64,000 nt of DNA from Cycas panzhihuaensis (taxonomy: Eukaryota > Cycadophyta), in the NCBI GenBank assembly GCA_023213395.1, contig CM041465.1, positions 240,629,741 to 240,693,740 on the forward strand, written 5' to 3'. The notes below the pieces were generated by a model, which was given only the letters and a program-made list of their open reading frames with translations, was not told the origin of the DNA and searched no databases. The translations under genes were made by a program, and so were the position numbers. Shown here one piece after another: positions 1 to 10,579 of the stretch; the first letter of the stretch is position 1; each line of letters starts with the position of its first letter.

Positions 1-29
1 TTTAATTAAAATCACAATGATTTTAAATT

Positions 30-345
30 AAGATAAAGTGGGGGGTTTGAATTTTAAACCGAAGTGTAAAATATAATGTGAGGGGGAGGCTTTGATTCAT
101 TTGAATAAGAAAGATTAAAAAGTATTTATAAGGTAAAAAAAAAGAGGGGGAACTTTGATTAAAATCAAAGTATAAGATTTAAAAAACAAAGATTGATTTT
201 AATTAAAAATAGAGTTTATAAAGTTTAGAAGGGGGGGAGTTTTGATTTATTTCAATAAAAAAACAAAAGGTTTTTATAAGGTTAAAAGGGAGGGGGTGAT
301 TTATTTTAAATAAAGAAATAAAAACAAAAAAAATAAAGAAATTTC
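30..345. repeat. Degenerate G-run/AT-rich tandem repeat
   Basis: Runs of five to nine mostly G bases recur at about 41, 82, 146, 231 and 288. Most are followed by a block resembling TTTGATT-ATTT-AATAAA and then an A-rich stretch containing TTTATAAGGT. Spacing is irregular (about 40-85 bases), so this is a decayed tandem array rather than a clean satellite. No coding potential is seen. It resembles repeated polypurine tracts, but no LTR boundary could be placed beside it. Confidence 0.55.
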
Positions 346-1287
346 AGGTGCAGACTTGATAGATTTTATTTATTTTAAAACACAAAAATGAAATTTGTTT
401 TAATTTAGGGTCCAGGGGGTAAAGATGAGAAACCATACCTAATTCTTTCCATGGCGGCATTCGATCTCTTTGTATGCAGATCTTTGAGGTGAGGACGGAG
501 GTGAGAACGGAGAACGAAGGCATTGCAGAGATAGGGAGGCAGGGTGATTCAAGAAGAATTGTGGCGTGTCTTTACCGAAACCTCAAAACGATAAAGTTGT
601 TTGCTAGCTTGACTTCTTCTAGACATGCACTCCTCTATTATTGTGTTATTGTTCTTCTCGCTCAAACCCTCCACCTTTGCAAGAATGGCCCTTAATCCAT
701 CCTCTATCAATACATCATTTATGTAGATTCTGTTGGGATTATTCATGCAACTGCCTTCAGGCCTACATCAGTAATACCTTTGCAATGTTGGAGATTAAGG
801 GTGTGAAGGTAGTTGAATCTAGTAGCTATGATGTTCACATCTTTATCGCAAACTCTGGGGAAGAAAGATCTAGGAACAGACTTAGAGATAAAATCAACCT
901 GGCAGGCTACTATGTTGGTTGGGAGACATCTCCTGCACCTATCCTTGTCTGGACATTTAGGAGAGGGTTTGCAAGTGAACCATGAGGAGGAGAAAAGTAG
1001 AGCAAAGAAGACAGATGGATCTTGGACCCCAAGGGCTCTTTTTGAGCTATAATCTCCCTTAAAGAGATTAGCTAATGAGTCAGATCTATTTCCTCATATT
1101 TTGTTGAAGAATTTTATTATATAGATGGAGTTTTTATTTTGAGAATGGCCTTGTTTCACTGGAAGGATACATTCCATAGAGTTCTGTACGTGAGGATGGG
1201 TATGAAGTAACTGGTCCTCAATTTTCTTGTTCAAAAGAGGGTGAATTATTAATGATAGTAAGGCTTCCAGCCTCAGGAAAACACATT
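346..1287. other. Unassigned stretch, no gene recognised
   Basis: Short open frames occur on both strands (up to about 114 codons at 641-985), but none shows a family motif I recognise and none has a homologue elsewhere in the window. Base composition is less AT-rich than 1-345, so this could be a decayed gene fragment or the interior of a non-autonomous retroelement whose LTR is at 1602-2031. I cannot decide between these. Confidence 0.4.
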
Positions 1288-1338
1288 AAATCTGAGAACT
1301 GGACAAAAGAGTAAAATCTAAGAACTGGACAAAAGAGT
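1288..1338. repeat. 26-bp tandem duplication
   Basis: Two adjacent copies (1288-1312 and 1313-1338) of a unit containing GAACTGGACAAAAGAGT differ by one substitution and one A. It is a recent local duplication with no coding meaning visible. Confidence 0.8.
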
Positions 1339-1384
1339 ATTATAAGAAGTGATATATATTGATCTGGGACAAGTCTAGCATGCA

Positions 1385-1530
1385 GCTCTGCCTTGATGGC
1401 AATTTTTATGTAAACAAAAAAACTGATGTATAAAAAATGGCTCTGCCTTAATGGCAGTTTTTGTGTAAAAATCTAATGTATATATAAAAAAAATGGCTCT
1501 GCCTTAATGGCAGTGTTTATGTAAAAAAAA
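1385..1530. repeat. Three-unit tandem repeat, about 55 bp period
   Basis: GCTCTGCCTTRATGGCA starts at 1385, 1440 and 1496, each followed by a T-rich then A-rich tail ending in ATGTATA. The third unit is partial. Units 2 and 3 carry a small inverted repeat (CTGCC, TTAAT, GGCAG) that could form a hairpin; unit 1 has one substitution in it. The array lies between the PBS at 1590 and the unassigned sequence to its left, so it is inside the element owning that LTR if the element extends leftwards. Confidence 0.8.
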
Positions 1531-1589
1531 ATTATAGAATTTTATATGAATGAAATGTTTTATGCAAATATATTAATGGAACATGTGCA

Positions 1590-1601
1590 ACTCTAATACC
1601 A
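1590..1601 (-). other. Primer-binding site, tRNA-iMet type
   Basis: Read on the minus strand this is TGGTATTAGAGT, matching the usual TGGTATCAGAGC iMet PBS of Ty1/copia elements with two differences, one of them C-to-T. It directly abuts the CA end of the LTR at 1602-2031, as a PBS should. Confidence 0.65.
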
Positions 1602-2031
1602 TGATGGAATAGGCACATGTACATAATCATTAAATCACATGTATAAAAGGAAAAACACAAACAAAATGACAATGCACATGTACATAGGTTGACAAGTGGA
1701 AAACCCCTTTTGGGGAAGAAAAACCACCTCCTAATCTAAGTAGTATTAATAAATAAATAAAAGATAATACAATAACTAACCTCTAGAATACAACCTAGTT
1801 TCAGGCATATAGACAGACCTCCTAGATTCCTAGAACTTATTCCATGAATCTAGGAACCTAATAAATAGGATGGAGGTTCATTGGAATGTGGTTCTGCATT
1901 TCAACAACCATCCATAATCCAATTAATTTTAAACATAAGTTTACAACTTTAGAATCACTTAAATAATATTTAAGACATGTGACTTAAATAATAACATTAA
2001 AATACATAAGTTTGCATTATATAATCTAACA
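1602..2031 (-). repeat. LTR of a copia-like element (430 bp)
   Basis: On the minus strand the segment starts TGTTAGATTATATAATGC at 2031 and ends CCATCA at 1602, followed at once by an iMet-type PBS. These are the TG...CA limits and PBS placement of a Ty1/copia 5' LTR. It lies exactly where PMD homology of copy F stops, so it marks the insertion that cut F. An exact 10-bp inverted repeat (TCCTAGATTC at 1820-1829, its complement at 1846-1855) lies inside. No second LTR is in the window and the interior to the left shows no copia gag, so this may be a non-autonomous element or a solo LTR. Confidence 0.6.
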
Positions 2032-3403
2032 ATCTCCATTGCGAGGGGCACCTCCTGCCTCATCATCACTATCCTACCTCACCCCTCTATATGGGTCCAC
2101 TCTATAGTCTGCCATGGTGAGGAGATCTACTGATGTTACCTCCACTGAGTGCTGGACATGTGCCTAGTCCTTAGCCCCTTGAACCGAGTCTACCACTTAT
2201 GGACCATAGGAGCCCATGCTGAGATAGGATGTAGTCCTCCTGCTAGTGCCACTACCCCAAAATAATCAAAAAACTAACACTGCAGTAGCATGCTATATGA
2301 CAATCCTCCTCTCCTAGCCACCTTGATGGCATCCAGCTAAGCGATCAAGTTCACTGCTATCAGTGTAGCCCAATCTAGCCTCTCCCAGCCTTGCATCTCC
2401 TTACTATATCCATCCATCTGCCAGGTATGTCCCTATAGTTTTATTTCCAAGATATCTAAAATAGAATGCATAACGTAATCAACTTCCTCACCTAAGGAAT
2501 CCGTGACATAATCATACCTAGGTACAAGTATGCCTCTCCTCTCCTACTGGTTTTGACCTGTGAAGTAAGTTGTTTCCTCCTTTTGTGCCACGTCATTACT
2601 AGGCAATGCCCCTAGTGATTCTGGTGCTCCTACCGCCAGTACCCCTAGGATCCTCTGGATGTCAATTGGTGTGAGTGTGGCATCTCCCACTTGGAGGAGG
2701 TGGAATACATACTACTATCAATCCTAATGTGAGACTATGTCCACTAGGAGGTAATGATCAGACACATACTGTGGTGTGCAGATGGCCTTCAGTAGGCCAC
2801 ATCTCCCTAGCACTTGCATGTCCTTGTGAGATAACATCTCAATGAAACTAAGCATTTCCACACTTTTGTTCTCACGGTTGTCCACCACGATAACTGCCCC
2901 AAAAACTAGTCAAAACGCATCCCACCTGCCTGCCTACCTTAAGGATTGCCCCTCACTCCTTCCCAGTTAAGGTTTGGCACTTATTTGGGCCATCCTTTAT
3001 GTTTTCAACCTATTTGCCTTTGCATTATTCTAAGCTCTGTAGTACCATAGAGTTTATCATGGGGGCCCACTGATTTTTAGAATTAATCTACCAAGAACAA
3101 AGTTCATGGCACCATGATCTTTGCTGTGGGGCCAGTCATACCGGTATAGAAGGGAGGGGTTTCCACCCAAAATTTTAATTTTTTTTGTCTGAGTGGGTCA
3201 TGCTTGGGCCCACCAGGACCAGGGCTATATAATGCCCTAGTCCTTCCTCTTGCTAGGTCTAACTCAGACTCAAGGATATCCTAATTTACCTATAAGGGGA
3301 TAAAAATTACACTAAAAAGCAATAAGAAGCCACTAAATCTAAACAATAAGATGGGTTAGGAAAAGGGTGATCCACTCACTGGATCTAGCCTCGCTACTGC
3401 CAT
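2032..3403 (-). pseudogene. Plant mobile domain (PMD) gene, copy F, truncated
   Basis: Antisense to element F. Exon 1 is 3403-3380 (ATG plus seven codons, reading MAVARLDP) followed by a consensus donor GTGAGTGG. Intron 1 is 3379-2898 (482 nt), and its acceptor AG has become GG. Exon 2 runs from 2897 to 2032, where a copia-like LTR cuts it, so the acidic linker end and the coiled-coil exon are missing. The PMD signature (HxD/W...FHLP..GD, then a leucine/isoleucine-rich LG stretch) is degraded but aligns with copies B, C and E. The Met that could start exon 2 in most copies is GTG (Val) here, which supports initiation in the short first exon. The family role of PMD proteins is nuclear silencing; any function here is inference. 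Confidence 0.7.
3032..3123. promoter_or_regulatory. Pair of palindromes in PMD intron 1, copy F
   Basis: Two imperfect palindromes lie at 3032-3056 (centre GTAC) and 3098-3123 (CATGGCACCATG core with CAAAG/CTTTG arms). Both have counterparts at the same place in B, C, A and E, and the first resembles the palindrome in the LTR upstream of its TATA box. Confidence 0.6.
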
Positions 3404-3557
3404 CTCGTCTCCCTTATCTTGTTGGCTATCTCTGTGTCCTGATCTAATGGGTCAATCTCTCTCTGTGTGCCTCTGAAGTCGGATGGTGCTACGTAAGGAG
3501 AAGGGCTCTGAATCGATCGTGAGCCTGTGAAAATGAATCATATTTTCGCCAAGTTTT

Positions 3558-3566
3558 CCTTGTATA
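3558..3566 (-). promoter_or_regulatory. TATA box of antisense PMD gene, copy F
   Basis: On the minus strand TATACAAGG lies 163 nt before the ATG at 3403. The other four copies have TATATAAGG at 166-168 nt. The T-to-C change probably weakens this copy. Confidence 0.55.
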
Positions 3567-4124
3567 GGTGGGGGCCCCGATGGGCACCTCTTCTGTTTCC
3601 CTTGCTGCAACAGCCCTTGGGACCACCTCTCTCTCCTGATCACCTTTGCCTTCTGGACCTATCTCCTATTTTTCCTCCATGGCCCTACTTTATTCCTTAC
3701 CCTCTGGGTGCATTTATGGCACCCCTATTTAGCCTTGTGAGGCCCCTTTTACCTCATTTTATGTGCCATCTCTATATGTATTCGAGTTTATACCAATTTG
3801 GCTTGTTTCGCCATCCTAAACCTATTTATATTGCCTACCTGTGCTTTTAGGGCTCCCAAAGGAAGTGTCCCCCCATCCAGGACCGCGTTTCATTTTCTTA
3901 AGCCACCTTTAGCACACTAGAGGGGCCTTTTCACTGCTAATTTTTTCCTGTCCACTAGATAGCCTTCTTCACCCTCGGGTAGCCTCATTTTTGGGTCTTC
4001 CTACCCTTCATGGCCTTTGTTGATAGCTACTTAAGCCTTCCACATGACGGCTTCACATCGTTGAGTCCTTTCCACCTATCGACTCTATTGGTACTTTCTC
4101 TACCAAGACCTCCATTATTTTGTC
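3567..4124. other. Bidirectional spacer between PMD promoter and RNase H, copy F
   Basis: This stretch separates the divergent PMD and RNase H units and is alignable with 54433-54945 and 61344-61859. I see no further gene; short frames here are not conserved between copies. Confidence 0.5.
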
Positions 4125-4547
4125 ATGGCATTACTCATTTTCATTGATGGCAGAAGTAGCAGAAACCTAGGCCCTTCCACCGCCATGCGGATCCTCTGTG
4201 ACCCTTCCAGATACGACTTCATGCATTATGAGATCTTCCTTCCCAAGGCCACTAATAACGAAGCTGAGTACATAGCTATTATAGAGGCCCTTACCAATGC
4301 ACTTTGCTTCTACCATGGACCTGTCATTCTTTTCTGCAACTCTTAGGTTGTGATGTCTCATCTCACCTAGGTTTACCAGGTGCGATGCCCATGCCTGAGA
4401 GCCCTCACCTCGACTACTAGGTCCTTATTGGCTTGTTTTCCATCTATTAACATCTAACACATTCCTTGGGCTCTCAATGTGGAGGCAAACAACCTAGTTC
4501 ATCTCATCCTTGAGCATCGCATCCCCCTTCTTAGTGACCCACCTTGA
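4125..4547 (+). pseudogene. Stand-alone RNase HI domain, copy F
   Basis: This is 423 nt long, identical in length to the copies in A and B, with the same TGA stop context. The RNase HI pattern is visible: an initial Asp in IFIDGRSSRN, NNEAEY with the catalytic Glu, and a C-terminal NVEANN segment. The third acidic position is lost (LFCNS, Asp to Asn) and a stop follows it, so this copy is dead. RNase HI cuts RNA in RNA-DNA hybrids; in a retroelement it would remove the RNA template during cDNA synthesis. It is of the archaeal/plant-like RNase H type known as a second RNase H in Tat elements, but here it sits next to the 3' LTR rather than within pol. Confidence 0.75.
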
Positions 4548-5056
4548 GAGACTTTTCTAGTTGCCCAGATGCCCGGGTCTCTGGTCACCTTGTCTTTTAC
4601 ATCACGATCAGTTTGTGCCTCCAAAAGTCAACCACTAATGAGTTTAAACTATGGTAACCACTAGGTTTATTTCTTCACTCTACCTTTGGTATCTCTCTTA
4701 GCATACAATTCTCATTATTTTGACTTGTTTATGTACGTAACACACTATTCATGACACCTATTTGATAGAATGTATGGTCATCATCACCCTTCCTTTGTAC
4801 TCTTATGATGGGGGCACCCCCCTCATTCGCTATCATGGCATGTTGTCTATACGGTAATACATAGGCAACCCCTATGTTGCCTCACTCTTACCTCTACACC
4901 CACACATTCCACCATGACACTCGCTATCACCCTTAGCTCACACCATTGTTATGTTATATGTATATATATATATATATATGTTACTAATATTGTGTTGCCA
5001 TCATTCACCATCACATTATGCCTCTGAGCTATGAAGATCTATTGCCAAGGGGGCAG
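4548..5056. other. RNase H to 3' LTR spacer, copy F
   Basis: Noncoding. It contains the TA microsatellite and ends in AAGGGGGCAG, a purine-rich run directly before the LTR that is the likely polypurine tract for plus-strand priming. Confidence 0.5.
4955..4980. repeat. TA microsatellite
   Basis: An uninterrupted TA run about 80-100 bases upstream of the LTR. The same position carries TA runs in A (55684-55703) and B (26303-26323) and vestiges in C and E, so it is an ancestral part of the element. Confidence 0.85.
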
Positions 5057-8000
5057 TGTTTCCTGGCTACTAGGAATGGGTTATTAGCAAGTTGACTTAG
5101 GTAAGTGCAGGTATCCTTCTAGCCTTTGCCTTTGTTATTTCTCTAGGAAGGTAAACTGAAGCATCTTTTTACTGCATGGTTGACTGATATATTTGAGTGA
5201 TCATCTTGTATCTGTTGCTTGATCATATTGCTTGATACTATTTCAGCCTATGATGATCCATGGGACATGCGTCCCCATGGCACTCCACAACCCTTCTATG
5301 CACCTCCATGTTGTCTCAAGCATCACCTAGCTCATGTGATCTGTTCACACTCTCTTTGCCATATCACAACTCCTAGCATCCCACTAGGAGTGATTAGCAT
5401 CTTTCGCCCGTTTTTTGACTTTCTAGGAATCCTACCTCTCTAGTATCCCAACCAGTCTAGGTGATCCCTTCTATATAACTATCCCCAACCACCTAGATAG
5501 AGGGTCAGCCCCTCTTAGGCCTGGGGTACCCTCCATTAGGGCTCTTAGATGCCTTTTCTCCTTGCATTTTACATTCTATCACTGCACAGTGGCAAATGTC
5601 ATAGTACCATGGTAAACTTTATGGTACCATGAAGTTTACCGCGAGGTGACTATCAGTAATCATTTTTTTAATCTGCCATGGTAAATTTTAAAATTTTCAT
5701 AAAATTTCCACATGGCTTAGTCATCTCCCGAGTCTTGGCCTAACCCTAATCATCTAATTAAGCTAGGGTTAGGTATAAAACCTAAAAAGACTTCATTTCC
5801 CCCTCTCTTCTTCCATCTCTTCTTCTACTTTCATAGGTAATTTTCTATAAGAATGCCCTACAACATCTGAGATACCTATGTCCCAACCTGAGATCCACCT
5901 TCTCTATATTAGATCCATGGTAGTAGGATCATGATCAAGCTTCTCCAAGTAAGGATGTGCTCCATGTTTCACCTCCACATGTAATCACCAAGTTTTACCA
6001 AGTTTCTCTCTAGGGTTTATAGCCTTTGTAGGGATCTACCTGTAAGCTTTATAGGACTATCTTTTCCTACCATTTTCTCATGGCAAACCTGCCATCTATC
6101 TACCATAGTAGGTAATACTGCATGCATATTTTATTTCATTCCTTTTAGCTTCCCTAAAAGAGATTGGATTACTTTGTATATCTTTCATTTTATAACTCTC
6201 TATCACATATAGGAGGCATCCCCTCAATTCTTCCCTTTCTGTCCACCTTACCTTCCTGCTTTCTCCTGGTTTCTCCAAGGAGGCTATGAGGAGAGGTCCT
6301 CATAGAGTGAGAGAAAGGAGCTAAGGTGGGTTCTACACCTAACTAGGCCTACTCCTTAAGGGCAATCGCCTTCTCCTATTTTCCTCTTCCTCTGTTGTGC
6401 CTCTCTTGGGCTACCAGGGAACTCTTGGAAGTGAGTCATTACTAATATCAGCGTACATAGCCCCTTGCTACACTGATTCTAGACTTGAGTGCCTCACATG
6501 GGAAGAGTTTCTAGCCCTTAGTTTAATCACATATCATCTTTGGGCTTTAGTTTAGTCAAAGGTTGCAAACGTTGCATACTATGACATTTACAACATCAGC
6601 AATATTTACGACCCATGAGCCACCTATTTCTCCCACTATTAGCTATTACTTAGGTTGTCCCAACCTGTTTCTCATTCACTTGGAGGTAGTGTGGAGGTCT
6701 GCACATTGGAGGGTTAGCCATTCTGAGGCTAACCATCTATGTCCTTTATCTTGCTTTACTTATCTTAAGGAGATTGGAAGTTGTTTTCTCAGTTAGACAT
6801 TTACTTGATTAAAGTACTTTATTTGTAATATTTTGGGTACTTTCATATATATATATATATTTGGTATCCTAGAAACCCCTTGGAAAAGGTTGGAGTACTT
6901 TTGTAATTACAGGTTTCATGATATCACTCACGGATAAGGGAGAACCGCTTCAATTTGGGTATGCCTCTCGCCTTTCTTTTCCTTAGCAATTTCTATTTCT
7001 AGCTGAATCTCTTTTCCTTTGTCTTATTACCTTTTCTTTTTAATTCAAGGAAGGTAAGGGATCCCCAATGCTATCACTCTCTGCTGTCCACATGTTAGGA
7101 AAGGAAAATGAGAAGTAAGCATGGTGCAAGATGACATCCTTACTTCAACCGCATAACCCTCTAGGTACGCCGCCCTCCTCTTTTATAACTCTCTTCTCTT
7201 TTCTTGTCTTTATGCTTACTTGTTTGCTTAATCAAAACATAAAAGGAAAAGAGAAAAGGAATTAATTTACACCTACCTTTTGCATATGCATGCTACACTT
7301 GCATTCTTAGGAAAGAGCATGAGATAAGAACTATCCCCCCTTTCTTTTTGCTTGATTGCATATAGTCCCTCTAGGTTTGGCATCCTAGCGTGCATGTTTA
7401 TACTTGATTAATTTGTTGTCTTCATTCCCTCTTCTATTATTTAAAGTGAAAAGAGAGTGAGGCTTTACATTAAAGTGTAGATGAGAGTACATTTATCATT
7501 TATATACAATTTCTTTATCTCTTTTTTACACATATAACTAGTTATATACTCTTCCTCCATCACACATAGAAAGTTGACCCCTTCACACATAAGATGATAA
7601 AAACTTCTTTCGCCATCATCTTTTATTCCCATAAACTCACTTTAGGTGGGTTAGCCTAGGGAGGATTCATCTTCTAGTGCATCCTCCTCTAACCTTATTA
7701 TATCCATATCAACTAAATAACCTTAACATCTCCTATTTCAGGTTGGTCCCATGCATGAGGTGGTTATCCAACACCATCCTTACAAATGTGTACCCTCTGT
7801 GTCACTTTCCCACATATATCCTATTCTTATCTTTCTATTTTTCCACAGGAATCTGTACCCCGTTTGGTCTCCCTCTTCCCTTCTGGCCATCCAAGGGTGG
7901 GAAGACCTGCATCTTAAGGTTACTCGAGAAGTTGAGGATATCCCTCGCTTGTTCTACCACCAAAACCAAAACTAAATTATTTAGAGGGGAGTTATGCATC

Positions 8001-8150
8001 ATTTATAGGTCCTAAACCTACGTTCGAATATACAAACACCCTGTGTGGGTGATTTCCCTCACTTGTTGGATTGACTCTATATTTTGGAACCTTTCATTGA
8101 CCAACCTAATCCTAACTAGGTGTAGTTACCATCCTATATACATGATTCTA
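5057..8150 (+). repeat. 3' LTR of copy F (3094 bp)
   Basis: It starts TGTTTCCTGG and ends at the GATTCTA that corresponds to the GATTCCA end of the D LTR; the length agrees with D (3092 bp). Landmarks shared with the other LTRs are: a splice-donor-like GTAAGT at 5101; a 30-bp palindrome at 5611-5640 (9-bp arms GGTAAACTT/AAGTTTACC around ATGGTACCAT); an inverted pair of CCCTAA-like boxes; TATAAAA at 5774-5780, the likely promoter; and a block reading GGCCATCCAAGGGTGGGA near 7880. A second TA run lies at 6846-6861. Confidence 0.8.
5611..5640. promoter_or_regulatory. 30-bp palindrome upstream of LTR TATA, copy F
   Basis: Arms GGTAAACTT and AAGTTTACC (9 bp, exact) flank a core containing the self-complementary ATGGTACCAT. 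It lies about 135 bases before TATAAAA. Equivalent but decayed palindromes occur in the LTRs of A-E and in PMD intron 1. Confidence 0.75.
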
Positions 8151-9330
8151 ATAGCCAACTAACATCAATTTCAGCTCCGTAAGCTTTAAGAAACCTAAGT
8201 ACTGCAAAACATCAAATGATTACTATCTACAGTGATTCTATTTCATTTTTTATATTATCAAATAAATATAAATAATTTCTTGGTATTTTTAATCACTTTG
8301 AGTATAGTTTCTAATAAAAAATTACAAGTTTCATATAGTTATTTTTGATCTTATATAGGAATACTTTAGCATTCAAAATCTAATATCTTTGTCTTATATA
8401 CTAGAGAAAAAGTCTTTTTTTTTTTATCAAAGGCTTTAGTTGTTTTTTCTCAACTTAAAATTGCCAAAGCTTAGTTTCAAATTTTATTGATTATTTATTT
8501 GCCTTAAAAGTTCAATTCATAAAGCTAGTTGACATCCAAAGGGTTAAAGGTTTCTTGTTACATCATATTCAAAAGAGCATATAGCTTCTTATCTTTCCTA
8601 CAAAAGCATATCAATTTGAAAGAACTAGTTTGTATACTAGTATATGTTCCTTATTTCATTTAAATAAAAAATGCATCCTTGATTCATTTACTTATTTATT
8701 ATGATTTGATATAAAAGTTTATATTATATTTATATTTGAAGGAAGTTTAATCATATTTTCATTTCATAAAAGCTTGATCTTCATTCTTTTTCTTGCTTAA
8801 AGGATTTATTTTGAGTTATTTTTCATTTCCTATATAAAGGAAATCTTACAAAAGCTAAGCAAGACCATATTCAAATTAAAATATATTCTCACATTAAGAA
8901 AGATAACTCCCAAATCAACCACATTTTCTAGCCTTAGAAGGGAAATGATTAGGACCCCTAAAGTTATCACCATACACATGCTAATTAGCCTACTCATATT
9001 GGATGAGGAAAGTCATTGGCTATAAGTTATATTAGGTGGCAGGCTAAGGTGGAGAACCAATCTTTTATCAGAGTTTAGAGATCAAGGCTAGACCTAGAGA
9101 GGGTGAGTACCTTAGTTAGTTCAACCTTCACTGCTAGATCTGTCATTAGGTGTAAGTCTAGTGCAGATGAACCAACAACTCAGGGGGGTATAACTACCTT
9201 TATAGCAACTCATGTACTAAGGTATATTAAGCCTTGAGCTCACATACCAATATATTGAGTCCATATTTTACCACTTGTAGGTAGGTGCCACTAGACAGAA
9301 TAGTAACTAAAGGTTTCCCTTGGAGACCCT
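8151..9330. other. AT-rich spacer, nothing recognised
   Basis: From the end of the F LTR to the PBS-like site of the copia element I see no open frame of note and no homology to the copia 3' LTR at 13659-14010. The first 800 bases are strongly AT-rich and look like ordinary intergenic or very old repeat sequence. The expected copia 5' LTR would end near 9330 but cannot be identified. Confidence 0.5.
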
Positions 9331-9479
9331 TGGAATTAGAGCCTAAAAGCCTTATTAGGGACTAGAACACTTTGAAAACTTTAAGCAAAACTGTGAACAT
9401 TATTTCTTAGGTTAAATTTTAAACTCAAAACTTTGTAAGCCTTACTTTATTTATTACCTTTTAAAACCTTAACTAAAAG

Positions 9480-10400
9480 GTGACATCTCACTTTAGAAAC
9501 ATAATTATTCTTAAATTCAATTGTAATAATTTTCTAAATTGGAGCAGGAGGATGAGACCCATCCTCATTGCTAATGATATATGGGGGATTATGAAAACAA
9601 GATATAGTGAGTTAAGAGAAAATACCACCAATGCTGGAAAGGCAACATATAAAGAAAATGTTAAAAAGGATAATGAATCAATTATACTTATATTTTGTGC
9701 ATTAGAAGATCATGTCTTCCCATGGGTTAGTGAGTCAACTAAATCAAAAGAAGCATGGGATATCCTCCAACTAATCTATGAAAGAGCTATATCATCGAAG
9801 CTCCAAAACCTTAGGAGCAAATTTAAAATTTTTAAATGATGCCTACGGAATCTATAACAGAGTTCATGTCTAAAGTTTAAGATATATTCAACTAGATGAG
9901 ATCACTTAGAGATACATTGATAGAATAACATGTAGTAGAAAGAATATTAAGGTGTGTAGGTGTTGTCAGAAGATTTTAAATAGCAGTAATAAGTATAGGG
10001 ATTTATAAAGATCTAATCACACTAAAAGTAGAGCAACTAAGTATCATGTTGATATCAATTGAAGAGTAATAGAATATAAATGAATCTCTTGAGCATGCCT
10101 TTGCTACTAAAACTATGATTCAATCTCACTCTCAAGAGAGTACTTTAAACTCTAGAGAATCACCTCCCAAGAGAAAGGATAAAAATCCTAGAAGGGATTT
10201 GAGATAAGATCCACCTAAGTACCAAGCTCCACATCAAAGGAGACAAGGAGGAGACCAACGAAATATGAATCCACTAGGTATCCAAATCAAGAAAAATAAT
10301 CTGAGGGACATTCATGTTGCCCTAATTGCCAAGGAAATGTCCAAGCCATAAGATCAAATAAGGATTACTATGACAATAGACAAAGGGAAAATCTAGTTCC
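9480..10400 (+). pseudogene. copia gag (decayed)
   Basis: The first 119 codons are open and have the copia gag N-terminal pattern (KFNCNNFLNWSRRM, then a Trp in the DIWGIM segment and the KEAWDIL segment), the capsid-forming protein that packages the RNA. After the stop at 9837 homology continues with several stops and shifts. A CPNCQGN remnant near 10317 is the likely zinc-knuckle position, with part of the Cys/His set lost. Confidence 0.75.
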
Positions 10401-10579
10401 ACATTATGAGGAAAGGGGAAGACCTTCCCACATTAAAAGAATCCCTATATTACTCCTATTATTATCATAGTAGTCACATAAAAGACAAGTATTTCTCCAA
10501 GCATGGACCACCCACAAAAGGGAGTGCAAATACCACTATAGAAACAAGGGATATTAATAGACTATTCTTATCCAGTTTT

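Larger units (their letters stand above)
2032..8150 (+). mobile_element. Gypsy/Tat-like element, copy F (3' part)
   Basis: In sense orientation this holds a truncated antisense PMD gene (2032-3403), a sense RNase HI (4125-4547), a TA microsatellite and a complete 3' LTR (5057-8150). gag-pol lies beyond the insertion at 2031 and is not in the window. The module order matches A, B and E. With a 3.09 kb LTR it belongs with D to the longest-LTR, apparently oldest group. Confidence 0.8.

Noticed and set aside
549-746. Small minus-strand frame with an AKVEGLSEKN-type helix
   Set aside because: 65 codons, no start context, no homologue in the window and no recognised domain; not enough for a gene call.
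6846-6861. TA run in the F LTR as a conserved element
   Set aside because: No TA run at the equivalent place in the other LTRs, so it is a private microsatellite.
8950-9330. Possible copia 5' LTR beginning TGATTAGGA
   Set aside because: Only the first few bases resemble the 3' LTR; the rest does not align by eye.
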